A stretch of 64,000 bases of DNA from Mucilaginibacter sp. 44-25 (GTDB taxonomy: Bacteria > Bacteroidota > Bacteroidia > Sphingobacteriales > Sphingobacteriaceae), in assembly GCA_001898335.1 (NCBI GenBank), contig MKTS01000012.1, forward strand, positions 62,001 through 126,000, given 5' to 3'. The position numbers and the translations under genes were made by a program. Under the pieces are notes generated by a model. It was not told where the DNA came from, searched no databases, and was given only the letters and a program-made list of their open reading frames with translations. This document shows positions 1 through 9,241 of this stretch, in pieces (position 1 is the first letter of the stretch; every line of letters starts with the position of its first letter).

Positions 1-593
1 ACAAACACACCTATAGCCGAGCCACCCAATACATCTTCAAAAAAATGCTGGCTCAGGTACATGCGCGAATAACCTACTATAAGCGCGTAAAAAAGGAACA
101 ACCAGCCCCAATTCTTATTTTTCAGCAAATACGTAACCACTATACCCAAACTGAAAGCGGTGACCGTATGACCTGACGGGAAACTATGTGTTGCCAGTAT
201 GTACAAGCCCTTTACAAAGTGTATGCGGCTCAATTCGGCCTCAAAGTAGATGCGTGGCCGCGGCATATCAAAACTATACTTGAGCACCTGCGCGGTAAGT
301 GCCGTTACCGCGTAACTGGTAATGGTTAAAAATGCCGCGCGATAACTAAAGAAAACCAGCACTGCCGCGAGGGCGATCATGGTCCACCCATCGCCAAGGT
401 GGGTAATGTATGGTTCTACAGCATCCAAAAAAGGTGTGTAATAACTGTTAACGGCGAAATATATTTCTGCCCGGGTAAACAGCAGCTTAATGATGAGGCA
501 GGCGCTCAGGATAAACAGGTAAGGGACAAATAAGGTACGTACCCGGTATAAAACATCTTTTGCGCCATTGTTCATCGGCACAAAGTAAGGCAT
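1..593 (-). CDS. PAP2-family membrane phosphatase, partial (C-terminus beyond window)
   Basis: A leftward frame is open for 197 codons to the window edge, so the C-terminus is missing. All three PAP2 (type 2 phosphatidic acid phosphatase) motifs are visible: KYSFDMPRP (residues 105-113), PSGHT (139-143) and SR(176-177)...H183...D187. Hydrophobic segments lie near 20-40, 70-90 and 150-175, so this is an integral inner-membrane enzyme. Family members remove phosphate from lipids such as undecaprenyl pyrophosphate or phosphatidate, or from sugar-linked lipids; the substrate cannot be told here. The ATG at 593 is preceded by the purine run GAAAAAG; the ATG at 575 is an in-frame alternative. It is divergent from the permease, 61 bases away. 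Confidence 0.88.
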   Translation of the reverse strand, partial: MPYFVPMNNGAKDVLYRVRTLFVPYLFILSACLIIKLLFTRAEIYFAVNSYYTPFLDAVEPYITHLGDGWTMIALAAVLVFFSYRAAFLTITSYAVTALTAQVLKYSFDMPRPRIYFEAELSRIHFVKGLYILATHSFPSGHTVTAFSLGIVVTYLLKNKNWGWLFLFYALIVGYSRMYLSQHFFEDVLGGSAIGVF

Positions 594-654
594 ATACTTT
601 TTCAATGCAAAAAAATGGTTATGTTTGATGTTGTAATAAAACTGACCTACGTAC

Positions 655-2355
655 ATGTCGAAAAGCATATTTCGCAAAAAGTCTGTATCAAAAATTCTGG
701 CAGATGTTGCCAGCGGATTCAGCGACGGCGAACACTCGGGGGGCTCATCACACCTTCAAAAAGCCCTCAATACCCGCGATCTTACTTTAATGGGAATTGC
801 CGCCGTAGTTGGCGCAGGCATTTTTTCTACCATTGGCGAGGCCTCATTTAATGGCGGCCCCGGTGTAACCCTCTTATTTGTTCTTACGGCTATCACCTGT
901 GGTTTTTCGGCCATGTGTTATGCCGAATTCGCTTCACGCATACCGGTAGCCGGCAGCGCGTATACTTATGCCTACGCTTCCTTTGGCGAACTTATTGCCT
1001 GGATCATAGGCTGGGACCTGCTGATGGAGTACGCCATAGGCAACATAGCCGTAGCCATATCGTGGAGCGAATACTTCGTGAACCTTTTAGATGGTTTCCA
1101 TATACACCTGCCTACTTGGGTTACGCTCGATTATTTTTCGGCCTTTAAGGCGCACGAGCAGGTACAGGAACTTACCAAAAGCGGCCACACCGCCGATATT
1201 ACCGAACATATACGCAATGCCGCCAATGCATGGGCCACGGCCCCCGGCATAGGTAACTTAAAGTTTATTGCCAACATACCGGCACTGCTTATTGTAATTG
1301 CTATTACCTACCTGGTTTATATTGGCATACGCGAAACCAAAAAAGCTACTAACGCCATGGTGTACCTTAAAATAGGTGTGGTACTGGCAGTTATCGTCAT
1401 TGGCTTTTTTTATGTAACCCCGGCCAACTGGCACCCATTTTTACCTAATGGCTTTGGCGGCGTTATGAAAGGGGTTTCAGGCGTATTCTTTGCCTACATT
1501 GGTTTCGATGCTATATCAACCACTGCCGAAGAATGTGAGAACCCTCAGCGCGACCTGCCCAAAGGCATGATCTACTCGCTTATTATCTGCACAGTGCTGT
1601 ATATACTTATCGCTTTGGTACTTACCGGTATGGTGAACTATAAGGACCTGCAGGTAGGTGATCCGCTGGCTTTTGTGTTCTCAAAGGTTGGGCTTAAAAA
1701 TATCAGCTACGTTATATCGGTAAGCGCGGTTATCGCTACCGCCAGCGTATTGCTCATTTTCCAGCTGGGGCAGCCACGTATATGGATGAGCATGAGCCGC
1801 GATGGACTGTTGCCAAAGGCGTTCTCGCGCATCCACCCTAAATATCATACGCCATCGTTCGCTACCATCATTACCGGCATTGTGGTGGCGGTACCGGCAT
1901 TGTTTTTAAACCTTACAGAGGTAACCAACCTTACCAGCATAGGTACGCTGTTCGCGTTTGTGCTGGTTTGCGGCGGCGTATTGCTGTTACCTCGTGAGGC
2001 TGCTGTAAGGGGTAAGTTCCGCCTGCCTTACATTAATTCGCAATTTATTGTGCCTGCCTTATTTATTATCGGCGTATACTTTGGCCGCCACTGGATATCG
2101 GGCTTGTTTGAGGGTGAGGCTTTGCATCATAAGTTCCCTTATTTCCTGTTCCTGCTGCTCTCACTCACATTGAGTATACTGGCATTTGTTAAGAAACTAT
2201 CGCTCATACCGGTTTTAGGCCTGTTAAGTTGTTTTTACCTGATGGCCGAATTAGAGTACGAAAGCTGGATACGTTTCCTGGCATGGCTTGTTATAGGCCT
2301 GGTTATTTATTTCAGCTACGGGTATAAGAACAGCGTGCTGGGAAAAGCAAAATAA
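655..2355 (+). CDS. APC-superfamily amino-acid permease (cationic amino-acid transporter-like)
   Basis: This 566-residue polytopic protein belongs to the amino acid-polyamine-organocation superfamily. After a polar 40-residue N-terminus, the first helix carries the helix-breaking signature GIAAVVGAGIFSTIG (about 47-61), and helix 3/4 contains YAEFASRIPVAGSAYTYAY, both typical of CAT/YhdG-type permeases. About 12-14 hydrophobic segments follow; FAYIGFDAISTTAEE (near 280-295) is the conserved CAT-family stretch before helix 8. It probably imports an amino acid by proton coupling; the specific substrate is not visible. A strong hairpin terminator follows 22 bases after the stop, so it is transcribed alone or as the last gene of its unit. 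Confidence 0.9.
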   Translation: MSKSIFRKKSVSKILADVASGFSDGEHSGGSSHLQKALNTRDLTLMGIAAVVGAGIFSTIGEASFNGGPGVTLLFVLTAITCGFSAMCYAEFASRIPVAGSAYTYAYASFGELIAWIIGWDLLMEYAIGNIAVAISWSEYFVNLLDGFHIHLPTWVTLDYFSAFKAHEQVQELTKSGHTADITEHIRNAANAWATAPGIGNLKFIANIPALLIVIAITYLVYIGIRETKKATNAMVYLKIGVVLAVIVIGFFYVTPANWHPFLPNGFGGVMKGVSGVFFAYIGFDAISTTAEECENPQRDLPKGMIYSLIICTVLYILIALVLTGMVNYKDLQVGDPLAFVFSKVGLKNISYVISVSAVIATASVLLIFQLGQPRIWMSMSRDGLLPKAFSRIHPKYHTPSFATIITGIVVAVPALFLNLTEVTNLTSIGTLFAFVLVCGGVLLLPREAAVRGKFRLPYINSQFIVPALFIIGVYFGRHWISGLFEGEALHHKFPYFLFLLLSLTLSILAFVKKLSLIPVLGLLSCFYLMAELEYESWIRFLAWLVIGLVIYFSYGYKNSVLGKAK

Positions 2356-2377
2356 CCCGCTCATCAATTATAACAGA

Positions 2378-2413
2378 AGCCGCTTTATCGTTAACATGTG
2401 AAGCGGCTTTTTT
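2378..2413 (+). terminator. Intrinsic terminator after the APC permease
   Basis: AGCCGCTT (2378-2385) pairs perfectly with AAGCGGCT (2401-2408) around a 15-base loop and is followed directly by a T run. It lies 22 bases after the permease stop codon. Confidence 0.9.
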
Positions 2414-2600
2414 ATTTACCCTTATTTTATCTCCATTACACGCCGGCTTTTATAACTGTAAACGAGTAGCGTTTATGTAAACCGATTTAAACGCAAGTAT
2501 ATCATTCTTAACAGATTAGTATTTTTTTAATCTTAAACTATTGGTATAGCTATTGGTCTGACCCCTATGAATACCCTAATATTCATTTTATAGACATCTT

Positions 2601-3773
2601 ATGAAAACAGTAATGAAAACAATGGCCATCGCTTTCCTTGTGATGGTTGCATCAACAAAATTATTCGCGCAGGTAAGCATCGGCGTAGGCATATCGGTTC
2701 ATTTAACCCCTCCCGCGCTGCCTGTTTATGCGCAGCCGGTATGCCCCGGCGATGGCTATATATGGACACCCGGCTACTGGGCCTACGGCGACGACGGTTA
2801 TTACTGGGTGCCGGGTGTGTGGGTAAGGCCGCCACACTACGGTTTATTATGGACGCCCGGCTACTGGGGCTATACTGACGGTGTATACGTTTTCCACACC
2901 GGTTACTGGGGGCCGCATGTTGGCTTTTATGGCGGCATTAACTACGGCTTTGGCTATGGCGGTATAGGTTTTGGCGGCGGCGTGTGGGAAGGTAACGTAT
3001 TTAGGTACAATACAGCCGTTACCAACGTAAATACTACCGTGGTACATAATACTTATGTAAACAATACCGTAATTAACAACACCGTGGTAAACAATAACCA
3101 TGTGAGCTTTAACGGGCAAGGCGGCGTAAATGCCCGCCCTACCCCGCAGGAGCAAACTGCTATGAACGAGCGGCACATTGATGCTACCCCGCAGCAGCAA
3201 TCTCACATGATGGCAGCCCGCCAGGACCGCAGCCAACTGGCCTCTCAAAACGGGGGGCACCCGGCTGTTGCCGCAATGAACCGTATAAACGGACGCAAGT
3301 TTGACCAGCAGGGCCGTATTGCCAATGGCATCCGCTCAGGGCAGCTTACCGCCGGTGAAACCAAAAACCTGGAAAACGGCCAGAAGGGTATTAACCAACA
3401 GGAACGTGCCGACCGCGCTGCCGATAACGGGCACCTTACCCAACAGGACCGCCAGCAGCTCAAGCAAGACCAAAACCAGGAAAGCAAGGATATTTATAAC
3501 GACAAGCACAACGCTTCCATGGCCAATTATGGCAACAACGAGGTGGGGCAGCGTCGCTTTAACCAGCAGCAACGGATTGCCAATGGTATTGCCGCCGGAC
3601 AACTGCATGCAGGGCAAGCTGCCAGGCTCGAAGGCCGCGAGCAGAATATTAACCGCCAGATAGCAGCAGATCGCCAGGCTAACCGCGGCAGGTTAATGGT
3701 ACAGCAGTACAGGCAGGTAAACCACCGCCAGAACCAGGTGAGCAGGCAAATACAGCATGAGCGCCATCGCTAA
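2601..3773 (+). CDS. Secreted YXWGXW-repeat protein with duplicated C-terminal glutamine-rich domain
   Basis: The 390-residue product begins with a Sec signal peptide ending near LFAQ (21-24). Residues 53-105 hold repeated aromatic units of the YXWGXW/WXXGXW type (WTPGYW at 55 and 84, YYWVPGVWV at 67, TGYWGPH at 100), a motif family found in exported envelope proteins of Gram-negative bacteria. A glycine-rich stretch (110-130) and an Asn/Thr/Val-rich stretch (135-165) follow. The C-terminal part is a direct duplication: residues 233-304 and 319-390 share the frame RIANGIxxGQLxAG...LE...IN.Q..ADR. The protein is probably periplasmic or surface exposed; its function is unknown. It stands alone between two terminators. 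Confidence 0.85.
   Translation: MKTVMKTMAIAFLVMVASTKLFAQVSIGVGISVHLTPPALPVYAQPVCPGDGYIWTPGYWAYGDDGYYWVPGVWVRPPHYGLLWTPGYWGYTDGVYVFHTGYWGPHVGFYGGINYGFGYGGIGFGGGVWEGNVFRYNTAVTNVNTTVVHNTYVNNTVINNTVVNNNHVSFNGQGGVNARPTPQEQTAMNERHIDATPQQQSHMMAARQDRSQLASQNGGHPAVAAMNRINGRKFDQQGRIANGIRSGQLTAGETKNLENGQKGINQQERADRAADNGHLTQQDRQQLKQDQNQESKDIYNDKHNASMANYGNNEVGQRRFNQQQRIANGIAAGQLHAGQAARLEGREQNINRQIAADRQANRGRLMVQQYRQVNHRQNQVSRQIQHERHR
3297..3770 (+). repeat. Internal tandem duplication coding two approximately 72-residue domains
   Basis: Two in-frame copies, 3297-3512 and 3555-3770, encode similar domains. Shared residues include RIANGI, GQL.AG, LE, IN.Q, ADR.A and QNQ. Both copies are rich in Gln, Arg and Asn. 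The second copy ends at the last residue of the protein. Confidence 0.8.
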
Positions 3774-3790
3774 GCGCGTATCAACAAAAC

Positions 3791-3828
3791 AAAGGGGCTG
3801 TTTCAATTGAAACAGCCCCTTTGTTTTT
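3791..3828. terminator. Bidirectional terminator between convergent genes
   Basis: AAAGGGGCTGTTTC (3791-3804) pairs with GAAACAGCCCCTTT (3809-3822) over 14 bp with an AATT loop. A T run follows on the plus strand and runs of A (T on the minus strand) precede it, so it can serve both the gene ending at 3773 and the leftward gene ending at 3827. Confidence 0.9.
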
Positions 3829-4834
3829 ATTTGGATAATATTTGTCGGTAAAGCCGGTAATAATCATCGGCCATTTTTTCTTTAGAGAAATTAGCTAATG
3901 CCCATTCGCGGCAATAGTTGCGGTTTATACGGCTAACATCATTCACCGCAGTGGCTGCCTCATCTGTACTGTTCACCAGGAAACCTGTTTGCTCATGCTG
4001 TATCAGCTCCGGCATAGAACCCTTGTTAAAGGCGATCACGGGAGTGCCGCACAGCATCGCTTCGGCTACGCTCATGCCAAAAGGCTCCGCGAAGTTAATG
4101 GGGTGCAGCAATGCCATCGCGTTGCCTAACAACTCGTTACGCTTTTCCGGCCCTGCCGGGCCAAGGTATACCACCTGGTCGCTTAAATGCGGCTCTACTT
4201 TTTCTTTCCAGTAGTTCTCATCCTGTATAATACCGGCTATCAGCAATTGCTTACCGGCATTTTTGGCTATTTCTATCGCCTCAGCCGCGCCTTTATCATG
4301 GTGTATACGGCCAAAGTAAAGCAGGTAATCCTTATGTTGGGCCGTAAATTTAAAATCGGTAGTATCTAAACCATTATAAACTGTGGCCAAATAATTAAGT
4401 TCCGGGCTGCGGTCGGCATTGCTGATAGACACATAATGCCCACGGCTGTTATATTTTTTATAAACCGGAATAATCCTTTGCGACGAAAAGCCGTGAATGG
4501 TAGTAATTACCGGCGTATCTATCAAACCTGTGTAGGTAAGCGGCAAAAAATCAAAGTTATTATGGATAATGTCAAACTCCTCCGCCTTTTCCATCAGGTT
4601 ACTGATGTGCAGGCATTCCAGCACTTTGGCATCCTGCGTTCGGTCTTCCTCATAGCCCTGCTCACATATCGCCTCCAGTTTGCCCGCGGTAAGCGAGTCG
4701 CCAGTGGCAAACAGCGTTACCTCAACGCCAAGCTTAATTAAGCCCTCGGCGATATTGGAGGCAACCTGCTCCCAGGGCCCGTAATGCCTGGACGGCGTAC
4801 GCCAGGCAACGGGCGATAATATAGCGGCCTTCAT
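3827..4834 (-). CDS. Glycosyltransferase family 4 (GT-B fold)
   Basis: A 335-residue GT-B glycosyltransferase. The N-terminal half opens with a strand and glycine loop typical of the family (MKAAILSPVAWR) and contains DIIHNNFDFLPL (88-99) and TTIHGFSSQRI (111-121). The C-terminal half has YFGRIHHDKG (173-182) and the EX7E nucleotide-sugar motif EPFGMSVAE (250-258), then GTPVIAFNKGSMPEL. It should transfer a sugar from an activated donor in the cytoplasm; donor and acceptor are unknown. The frame stays open upstream to 4891, but I chose the ATG at 4834 because it begins the family's first beta strand and sits 4 bases after the stop of the preceding glycosyltransferase, implying translational coupling in one operon. 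Confidence 0.9.
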   Translation of the reverse strand: MKAAILSPVAWRTPSRHYGPWEQVASNIAEGLIKLGVEVTLFATGDSLTAGKLEAICEQGYEEDRTQDAKVLECLHISNLMEKAEEFDIIHNNFDFLPLTYTGLIDTPVITTIHGFSSQRIIPVYKKYNSRGHYVSISNADRSPELNYLATVYNGLDTTDFKFTAQHKDYLLYFGRIHHDKGAAEAIEIAKNAGKQLLIAGIIQDENYWKEKVEPHLSDQVVYLGPAGPEKRNELLGNAMALLHPINFAEPFGMSVAEAMLCGTPVIAFNKGSMPELIQHEQTGFLVNSTDEAATAVNDVSRINRNYCREWALANFSKEKMADDYYRLYRQILSK

Positions 4835-4838
4835 CCGT

Positions 4839-7115
4839 TTAGCAGATCTTAACCTTTTGTTCCAGCTTATTGTATTCGTACTCGAGCTCAAAAGCTTTTA
4901 ATACCGTAAGGTGAGATATAAGGTAAGCCAGCGTACTTTCCGCGCCCTGGTTACGGTTAATGCCCGTTGGCAGTAAACCATCGCAGCAGCCTTTGGTTTC
5001 GTAGTCATAAAGCGGTGCACGCAGGGTATTCTCGCCCAGGAACCATTTGTAGCTCAGGAACATTTTTTCAATATACTCCGGCTTGCGGAAAGTTTGATAT
5101 GCCTGGAAATGCATCATCACCATTGCCATGGTTTCAATAGCCTGCTGGTCAAATGTTGGGAAAGTGCCTCCACGGTAGTACCAGCCATCATTCCCTACCG
5201 GGCTCAGGTAGCCGTTAGAAAGTGTCAACTGGTCTAAGAAAGCCATTGTTTTTAAGGCTATCTGTTTTACCTTTTGGTTACCGGTAATTTCATAAGAGTG
5301 CAACAGGGCCAGCGGTAATATGGCATTATCATAGGTCATGCTCTCTTCAAACCATTCCCAATCATCAGAGCGGGTATTTTCATAAGCTTCAACCAACGGT
5401 GTGGTGAGGCGCACCAATTCGGCCACCATACCTTCATCTGTTGGGTAAACCTGCAGGTACAGCGCTATACCAATAATGGTATTGGCCTGCCCGCGTATAT
5501 GTTTAAGTGCTTTAAAGTGCGGATATGATTTATGGAACAACTCCAACGCGAACTCACGGTAAGAGTTGCTGGCCGCGCAGCTAATTAAATGCCCCAATGC
5601 CCATATTGTACGCCCGAAAGAATCCTCGGAACCTACCTCGTCCAGGTAACGCCTGTCAAAACTCAGGAAGTTGCGGAAATTACCATCATCTGTTTGCATA
5701 TAATGTATATAGCTCAGGTAGATGGGTAATAAACGATATGCATCGCTGCTTTTGTTACGCTGATAGGCCATTAGCGCCATAATGAGCGCGCGGGCGTTAT
5801 CATCCAGGCAATAACCCTCTTTAAGGTTTGGTATACCGTATTTGGCATGTTGTACTATACCGGTATCATCAGTAAGCCTTAGCACGTGCGCTAAACTGAA
5901 TTTAGGTAATATTTCGGGGTCAACAATGCTGTTTTTTAATATTTTATCGCTGAAATCATGCTTAGCCGATGCTTCCTGCGCTACTTTTATAAATTCAGCA
6001 CCAATAACCGGCCAGCGCAGGTGCAAACCATACTCATAAGCGTTTTGTTTAAGTTCCTGCAGCTGTGCATCGTTTGATAGTAATTCGTTTACCGTATCGG
6101 CCAGCGCGTCGGCATTTTTAAAATCGAATAAACGGCCGCGATCATCTGCTAACAGCTCGGTAGCGTGCCAGTATGGTGTTGATACTACTGCCGCGCCCGA
6201 ACCTACCGCGTAAGAAAGGGTACCGCTCGTAATTTGGGCCTCATTTAAATAAGGCGTTACATATACCTCTGTAGCGGTAAGGTAATTGATCAGTTCATCC
6301 TCAGTCACAAACTTATTGATGAATGACAGATGCTGCGAAACTTTCAGCTGCGCTGCAAGGCTCTTTAAGTGGTCGCGGTATTCCTCGCCTGAGCTTTTAA
6401 TTACGCCCGGGTGGGTGTTACCCAATACCACGTACATTACATCAGGGTGTTTTTCTACAATTTTTGGCAGGGCCTTCACTACGGTTTCGAGGCCTTTGTT
6501 GCGGCTCAATAAACCGAAGGTAAGCATTACCCTGTGGCCTTTAAACTGGCTAAGGCTTTTAACCGGGTTAACTTCAGGCGCTTCCAGATCGGGCACACCG
6601 TGTTCAATGATCTGTATCTTATCTGCCGGGATATCATAAATAGTGGTTAAGAATTCCACCGCACGCTTGCTCATTACAATGATCTTGGCTGATTGCTCGG
6701 CAATTTCGCGTATTACAATACGCTGTACGTAGCTGGGGTCTTTTAAAACAGTATGCAGGATAGAGATGAGCGGTTTCTCCAGGCGGTTGATCAGTGGCAA
6801 TACGTAAATACCGCTTTCACCGCCATAGATACCAAATTCGTGCTCCAGTATACAGGCGTCAACATCGCTGGTATTAATGTAGTTTGCAGCGCGTATGTAA
6901 TCCTTTTGATGGTTCTGGCGAATCACAAACTTCACATGCGCCGGGTACTCATATTCCTGCAGGTCTTCAGAATCGTTCAAGGCTACCACATATCCCCCAT
7001 CAAGCGGGTCTTTCCGGTCAGGGAAATTAGCGTTGATAGCATTCATTAAATTATGGTTAAAGGTGGCAATACCACATTCACGGGGTGGATAGGTTGATAT
7101 GTATGCGATTTTCAT
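4839..7115 (-). CDS. GT4 glycosyltransferase fused to a C-terminal helical (six-hairpin-like) domain
   Basis: This 758-residue protein has two parts. Residues 1 to about 400 are a GT4 glycosyltransferase: MKIAYISTYPPRECGIATF at the N-terminus, ILEHEFGIYGGESG, then LTFGLLSRNKGLETVVKAL and an acidic sugar-binding segment with PYLNEAQITSGTLSYAVG. Residues about 410-758 form a separate helical domain with repeated Trp/Gly/Asp-rich turns (KEGYCLDDNARAL, WEWFEESMTYDNAILP, WYYRGGTFPTFDQQA, LPTGINRNQGAESTLAYL), which resembles (alpha/alpha) toroid carbohydrate-active enzymes. Such fusions usually neighbour a second GT4 and a GH130 enzyme; here GH130 lies 9 kb away. The ATG at 7115 was preferred over an upstream start at 7169 because it begins the first strand of the GT fold. 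Confidence 0.88.
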   Translation of the reverse strand: MKIAYISTYPPRECGIATFNHNLMNAINANFPDRKDPLDGGYVVALNDSEDLQEYEYPAHVKFVIRQNHQKDYIRAANYINTSDVDACILEHEFGIYGGESGIYVLPLINRLEKPLISILHTVLKDPSYVQRIVIREIAEQSAKIIVMSKRAVEFLTTIYDIPADKIQIIEHGVPDLEAPEVNPVKSLSQFKGHRVMLTFGLLSRNKGLETVVKALPKIVEKHPDVMYVVLGNTHPGVIKSSGEEYRDHLKSLAAQLKVSQHLSFINKFVTEDELINYLTATEVYVTPYLNEAQITSGTLSYAVGSGAAVVSTPYWHATELLADDRGRLFDFKNADALADTVNELLSNDAQLQELKQNAYEYGLHLRWPVIGAEFIKVAQEASAKHDFSDKILKNSIVDPEILPKFSLAHVLRLTDDTGIVQHAKYGIPNLKEGYCLDDNARALIMALMAYQRNKSSDAYRLLPIYLSYIHYMQTDDGNFRNFLSFDRRYLDEVGSEDSFGRTIWALGHLISCAASNSYREFALELFHKSYPHFKALKHIRGQANTIIGIALYLQVYPTDEGMVAELVRLTTPLVEAYENTRSDDWEWFEESMTYDNAILPLALLHSYEITGNQKVKQIALKTMAFLDQLTLSNGYLSPVGNDGWYYRGGTFPTFDQQAIETMAMVMMHFQAYQTFRKPEYIEKMFLSYKWFLGENTLRAPLYDYETKGCCDGLLPTGINRNQGAESTLAYLISHLTVLKAFELEYEYNKLEQKVKIC

Positions 7116-7363
7116 AGTATAGTAGAAGAATTCTGTTGTTTTACGCTGCTTAAAAATAGGCGTATACACACCTACTGACCCTAAAACTATGCACTATAGA
7201 CCTAATTAAAGGTATTTTTGCTTAATTGTATGCCTAATTTCACAGGTATTGATGTATGTGCATAAAGCATACCACAAACCGCCTTACTAAATACTTAAAA
7301 CGCTTATTTACATAATTTTTACGCTTTTAAGGAATAGCCCACCTGGCAACAACAGGTAAGTGC

Positions 7364-8557
7364 TTATTTTACTGAATGTTGGGCAATAGCTAACTTAATT
7401 ATTTCACAGGCATGAAGTAACTCTTTTTGAGTAATAATTAAAGGCGGGGCTATGCGCATGGAGTTACTGCAGTGTAAAAACCAGTCGGTGATTACACCAT
7501 TTTGTATACATGTGTCTATAATTTTCTTATTAGTATCAAAACTTTCAAACTCTATCGCCAGCATGAGGCCCGTTCCCCGCACCTCTTTGATAGCCGGGTG
7601 CTGCAGATGCTCGCGTATGATAGCCTCCTTTTCGGCTACGCCGCTGATGAGGTCCTCATCCAGCAATACCTCCAGCGCGGCGAGGCCCGCGGCACAGCAA
7701 ACCGGGTGGCCGCCAAAGGTGGTAATATGCCCCAATATTGGGTTCTCCTTAAACGCCGACATGATCTCTACCGATGAAACAAATGCACCTATGGGCATAC
7801 CGCCGCCAAGCGCTTTGGCCATCAATAAAATATCGGGCACTATATCAAAATGCTCAAAGGCAAACAGTTTGCCGGTACGGCCCAGGGCGGCCTGTATCTC
7901 ATCCAATATTAAAAGCGTACCTGTTTGGCTGCAGCGTTGGCGCAGTGCCTGCATATAAGCTTTTTGAGGCACACGCACACCGGCTTCGCCCTGTACGGTT
8001 TCCAGTATCACGCAAGCTGTTTGATGGTTGATGCGTTCCAGGTCATCAAAGTTGTTAAGGCGCAGGAAACCCGTGCCCGGTAACAGCGGGCGGTAGGCCT
8101 GCTTAAACTCTTCGTTACCCATTACACTCAGTGCGCCATGCGTGCTGCCGTGGTAGGAGTTTTCGTAAGCCAGTATATTAGGCCGGCCCGTGTAACGCTT
8201 GGCCAGCTTTATGGCCCCTTCAACCGCCTCGGTACCCGAGTTGGTAAAATACACCGAATTAAGCGCGGCAGGCAGCAGGCTCACCAGCTTTTCGGCGAAA
8301 CGCACCTGTGGGGTTTGCACATATTCGCCATATACCATGAGGTGCATATATTTCTCAGCCTGATCTTTTACCGCCTGTACCACTTTTGGGTGACTGTGCC
8401 CCAAATTACTTACACCGATACCCGATATAAGATCGATATAGGCTTTGCCACTTTCCTCATAAATATATACGCCCTCGGCACGGTCAAACTCCAGCAGCAG
8501 CGGGAAATGAGTAGTTTGCGCGTTGTTATTTAAAAAAAGCTGGCGAAGGGTGAGCAT
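7364..8557 (-). CDS. Class III PLP-dependent aminotransferase (acetylornithine/4-aminobutyrate type)
   Basis: A 397-residue fold-type I aminotransferase of class III. It shows YFTNSGTEAVEGAIKLAK (phosphate-binding region), the class signature LLILDEIQAALGRTGKLF with the PLP-contacting Asp, and the Schiff-base Lys in LMAKALGGGMPIGAF. The N-terminal part has DLISGIGVSNLGHSHPKV. Enzymes of this class move an amino group from omega-amino donors such as N-acetylornithine, ornithine or 4-aminobutyrate to a 2-oxo acid; nothing here fixes the substrate, and no arginine genes are nearby, so I do not name it argD. It is leftward, separated by 248 bases from the glycosyltransferase pair. Confidence 0.88.
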   Translation of the reverse strand: MLTLRQLFLNNNAQTTHFPLLLEFDRAEGVYIYEESGKAYIDLISGIGVSNLGHSHPKVVQAVKDQAEKYMHLMVYGEYVQTPQVRFAEKLVSLLPAALNSVYFTNSGTEAVEGAIKLAKRYTGRPNILAYENSYHGSTHGALSVMGNEEFKQAYRPLLPGTGFLRLNNFDDLERINHQTACVILETVQGEAGVRVPQKAYMQALRQRCSQTGTLLILDEIQAALGRTGKLFAFEHFDIVPDILLMAKALGGGMPIGAFVSSVEIMSAFKENPILGHITTFGGHPVCCAAGLAALEVLLDEDLISGVAEKEAIIREHLQHPAIKEVRGTGLMLAIEFESFDTNKKIIDTCIQNGVITDWFLHCSNSMRIAPPLIITQKELLHACEIIKLAIAQHSVK

Positions 8558-8624
8558 ATTCTCTGGCTGTAATGTTCAAACGTTGGAATAATGCAAAGTT
8601 AGAATAATACTGCTGTGTTGGAAA

Positions 8625-8734
8625 GTTGTAAGGTTTGAAGGTTGTAAAGGTTGTGTTTGCAGATAGATTATTAAACAAAAAAAGCAGCTTAACGCTGCTC
8701 TATGTAATTTAATGGTAACTTTCAACCTTACAAC
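8625..8734. repeat. Inverted copies of an 11-base intergenic repeat flanking a terminator
   Basis: GTTGTAAGGTT (8625-8635) is the reverse complement of AACCTTACAAC (8724-8734). The same 11-mer occurs twice at 24673-24699, so it looks like a dispersed intergenic element. The surrounding bases (GTTGGAAAGTTG, GAAGGTTG) are related degenerate copies. Confidence 0.6.
8676..8699 (-). terminator. Terminator of the ECF sigma operon
   Basis: Read leftward, AGCAGC (8699-8694) pairs with GCTGCT (8688-8683) around a 5-base loop and is followed by seven T. It lies 39 bases beyond the stop at 8738. Confidence 0.85.
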
Positions 8735-8737
8735 TCA

Positions 8738-9238
8738 CTAATTCCCCGCCCTTACGCTGCGTTCGCTGAGTTGTTTAATGAGTTCGTCGGTAAATTCGCG
8801 TTCGCTTTTATACAGCAGGCTCACTTTCTCCGGCGACATGATCTTCAGGAACTCGTCGCGATAACGCTGGCGTATCTCTACCATTTGTTTTTCGTAAGCG
8901 ATCTCCTTATCAATTTGCTCGGTACCGTTGGCAGATGCGCTGGAATTATTTAAGCGCTTAAGTACACGTACGGCGGTAAGATCCTGCTGGTACTGGTTAT
9001 AAATAGGCCAAAACCTGCGCGACTCATCATCAGTAAGGTTAAGCTGCCTGCTAATGAAATTGTTGCGTGCAGCCAGTATCTTTTGCCCTTTGGCAGTGCG
9101 TGGCCGGTTAAGCTGCGCAGCAGGAACGGTGGTGCGCCTGAAACCGCTGCGCAGATCGTTCACCTGCGCAAAAGCATCATCGCCGGTTGTTGCCAGCAGG
9201 GTAATAAACAGTACTATATATTTAAAAAGCTTGTTCAT
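8738..9238 (-). CDS. Periplasmic protein of an ECF sigma operon
   Basis: A 166-residue protein with a Sec signal peptide (MNKLFKYIVLFITLLATTGDDAFAQ) and a helical mature part: QLNLTDDESRRFWPIYNQYQ (about 65-84), a charged linker, then RQRYRDEFLKIMSPEKVSLLYKSEREF. This pattern of a short helical periplasmic protein after an ECF sigma gene is common in Bacteroidota and vaguely resembles Spy/CpxP-type helical proteins (LTxxQ-like helix), but I see no decisive motif. It begins 3 bases after the stop of the preceding five-repeat protein and is the last gene before the operon terminator, so it is probably co-regulated with, and may feed back on, the sigma factor. Confidence 0.7.
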   Translation of the reverse strand: MNKLFKYIVLFITLLATTGDDAFAQVNDLRSGFRRTTVPAAQLNRPRTAKGQKILAARNNFISRQLNLTDDESRRFWPIYNQYQQDLTAVRVLKRLNNSSASANGTEQIDKEIAYEKQMVEIRQRYRDEFLKIMSPEKVSLLYKSEREFTDELIKQLSERSVRAGN

Positions 9239-9241
9239 CGG

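Noticed and set aside
4839..7115. Frameshift or two separate genes
   Set aside because: The reading frame is continuous through the GT and helical parts with no stop; a fusion explains it.
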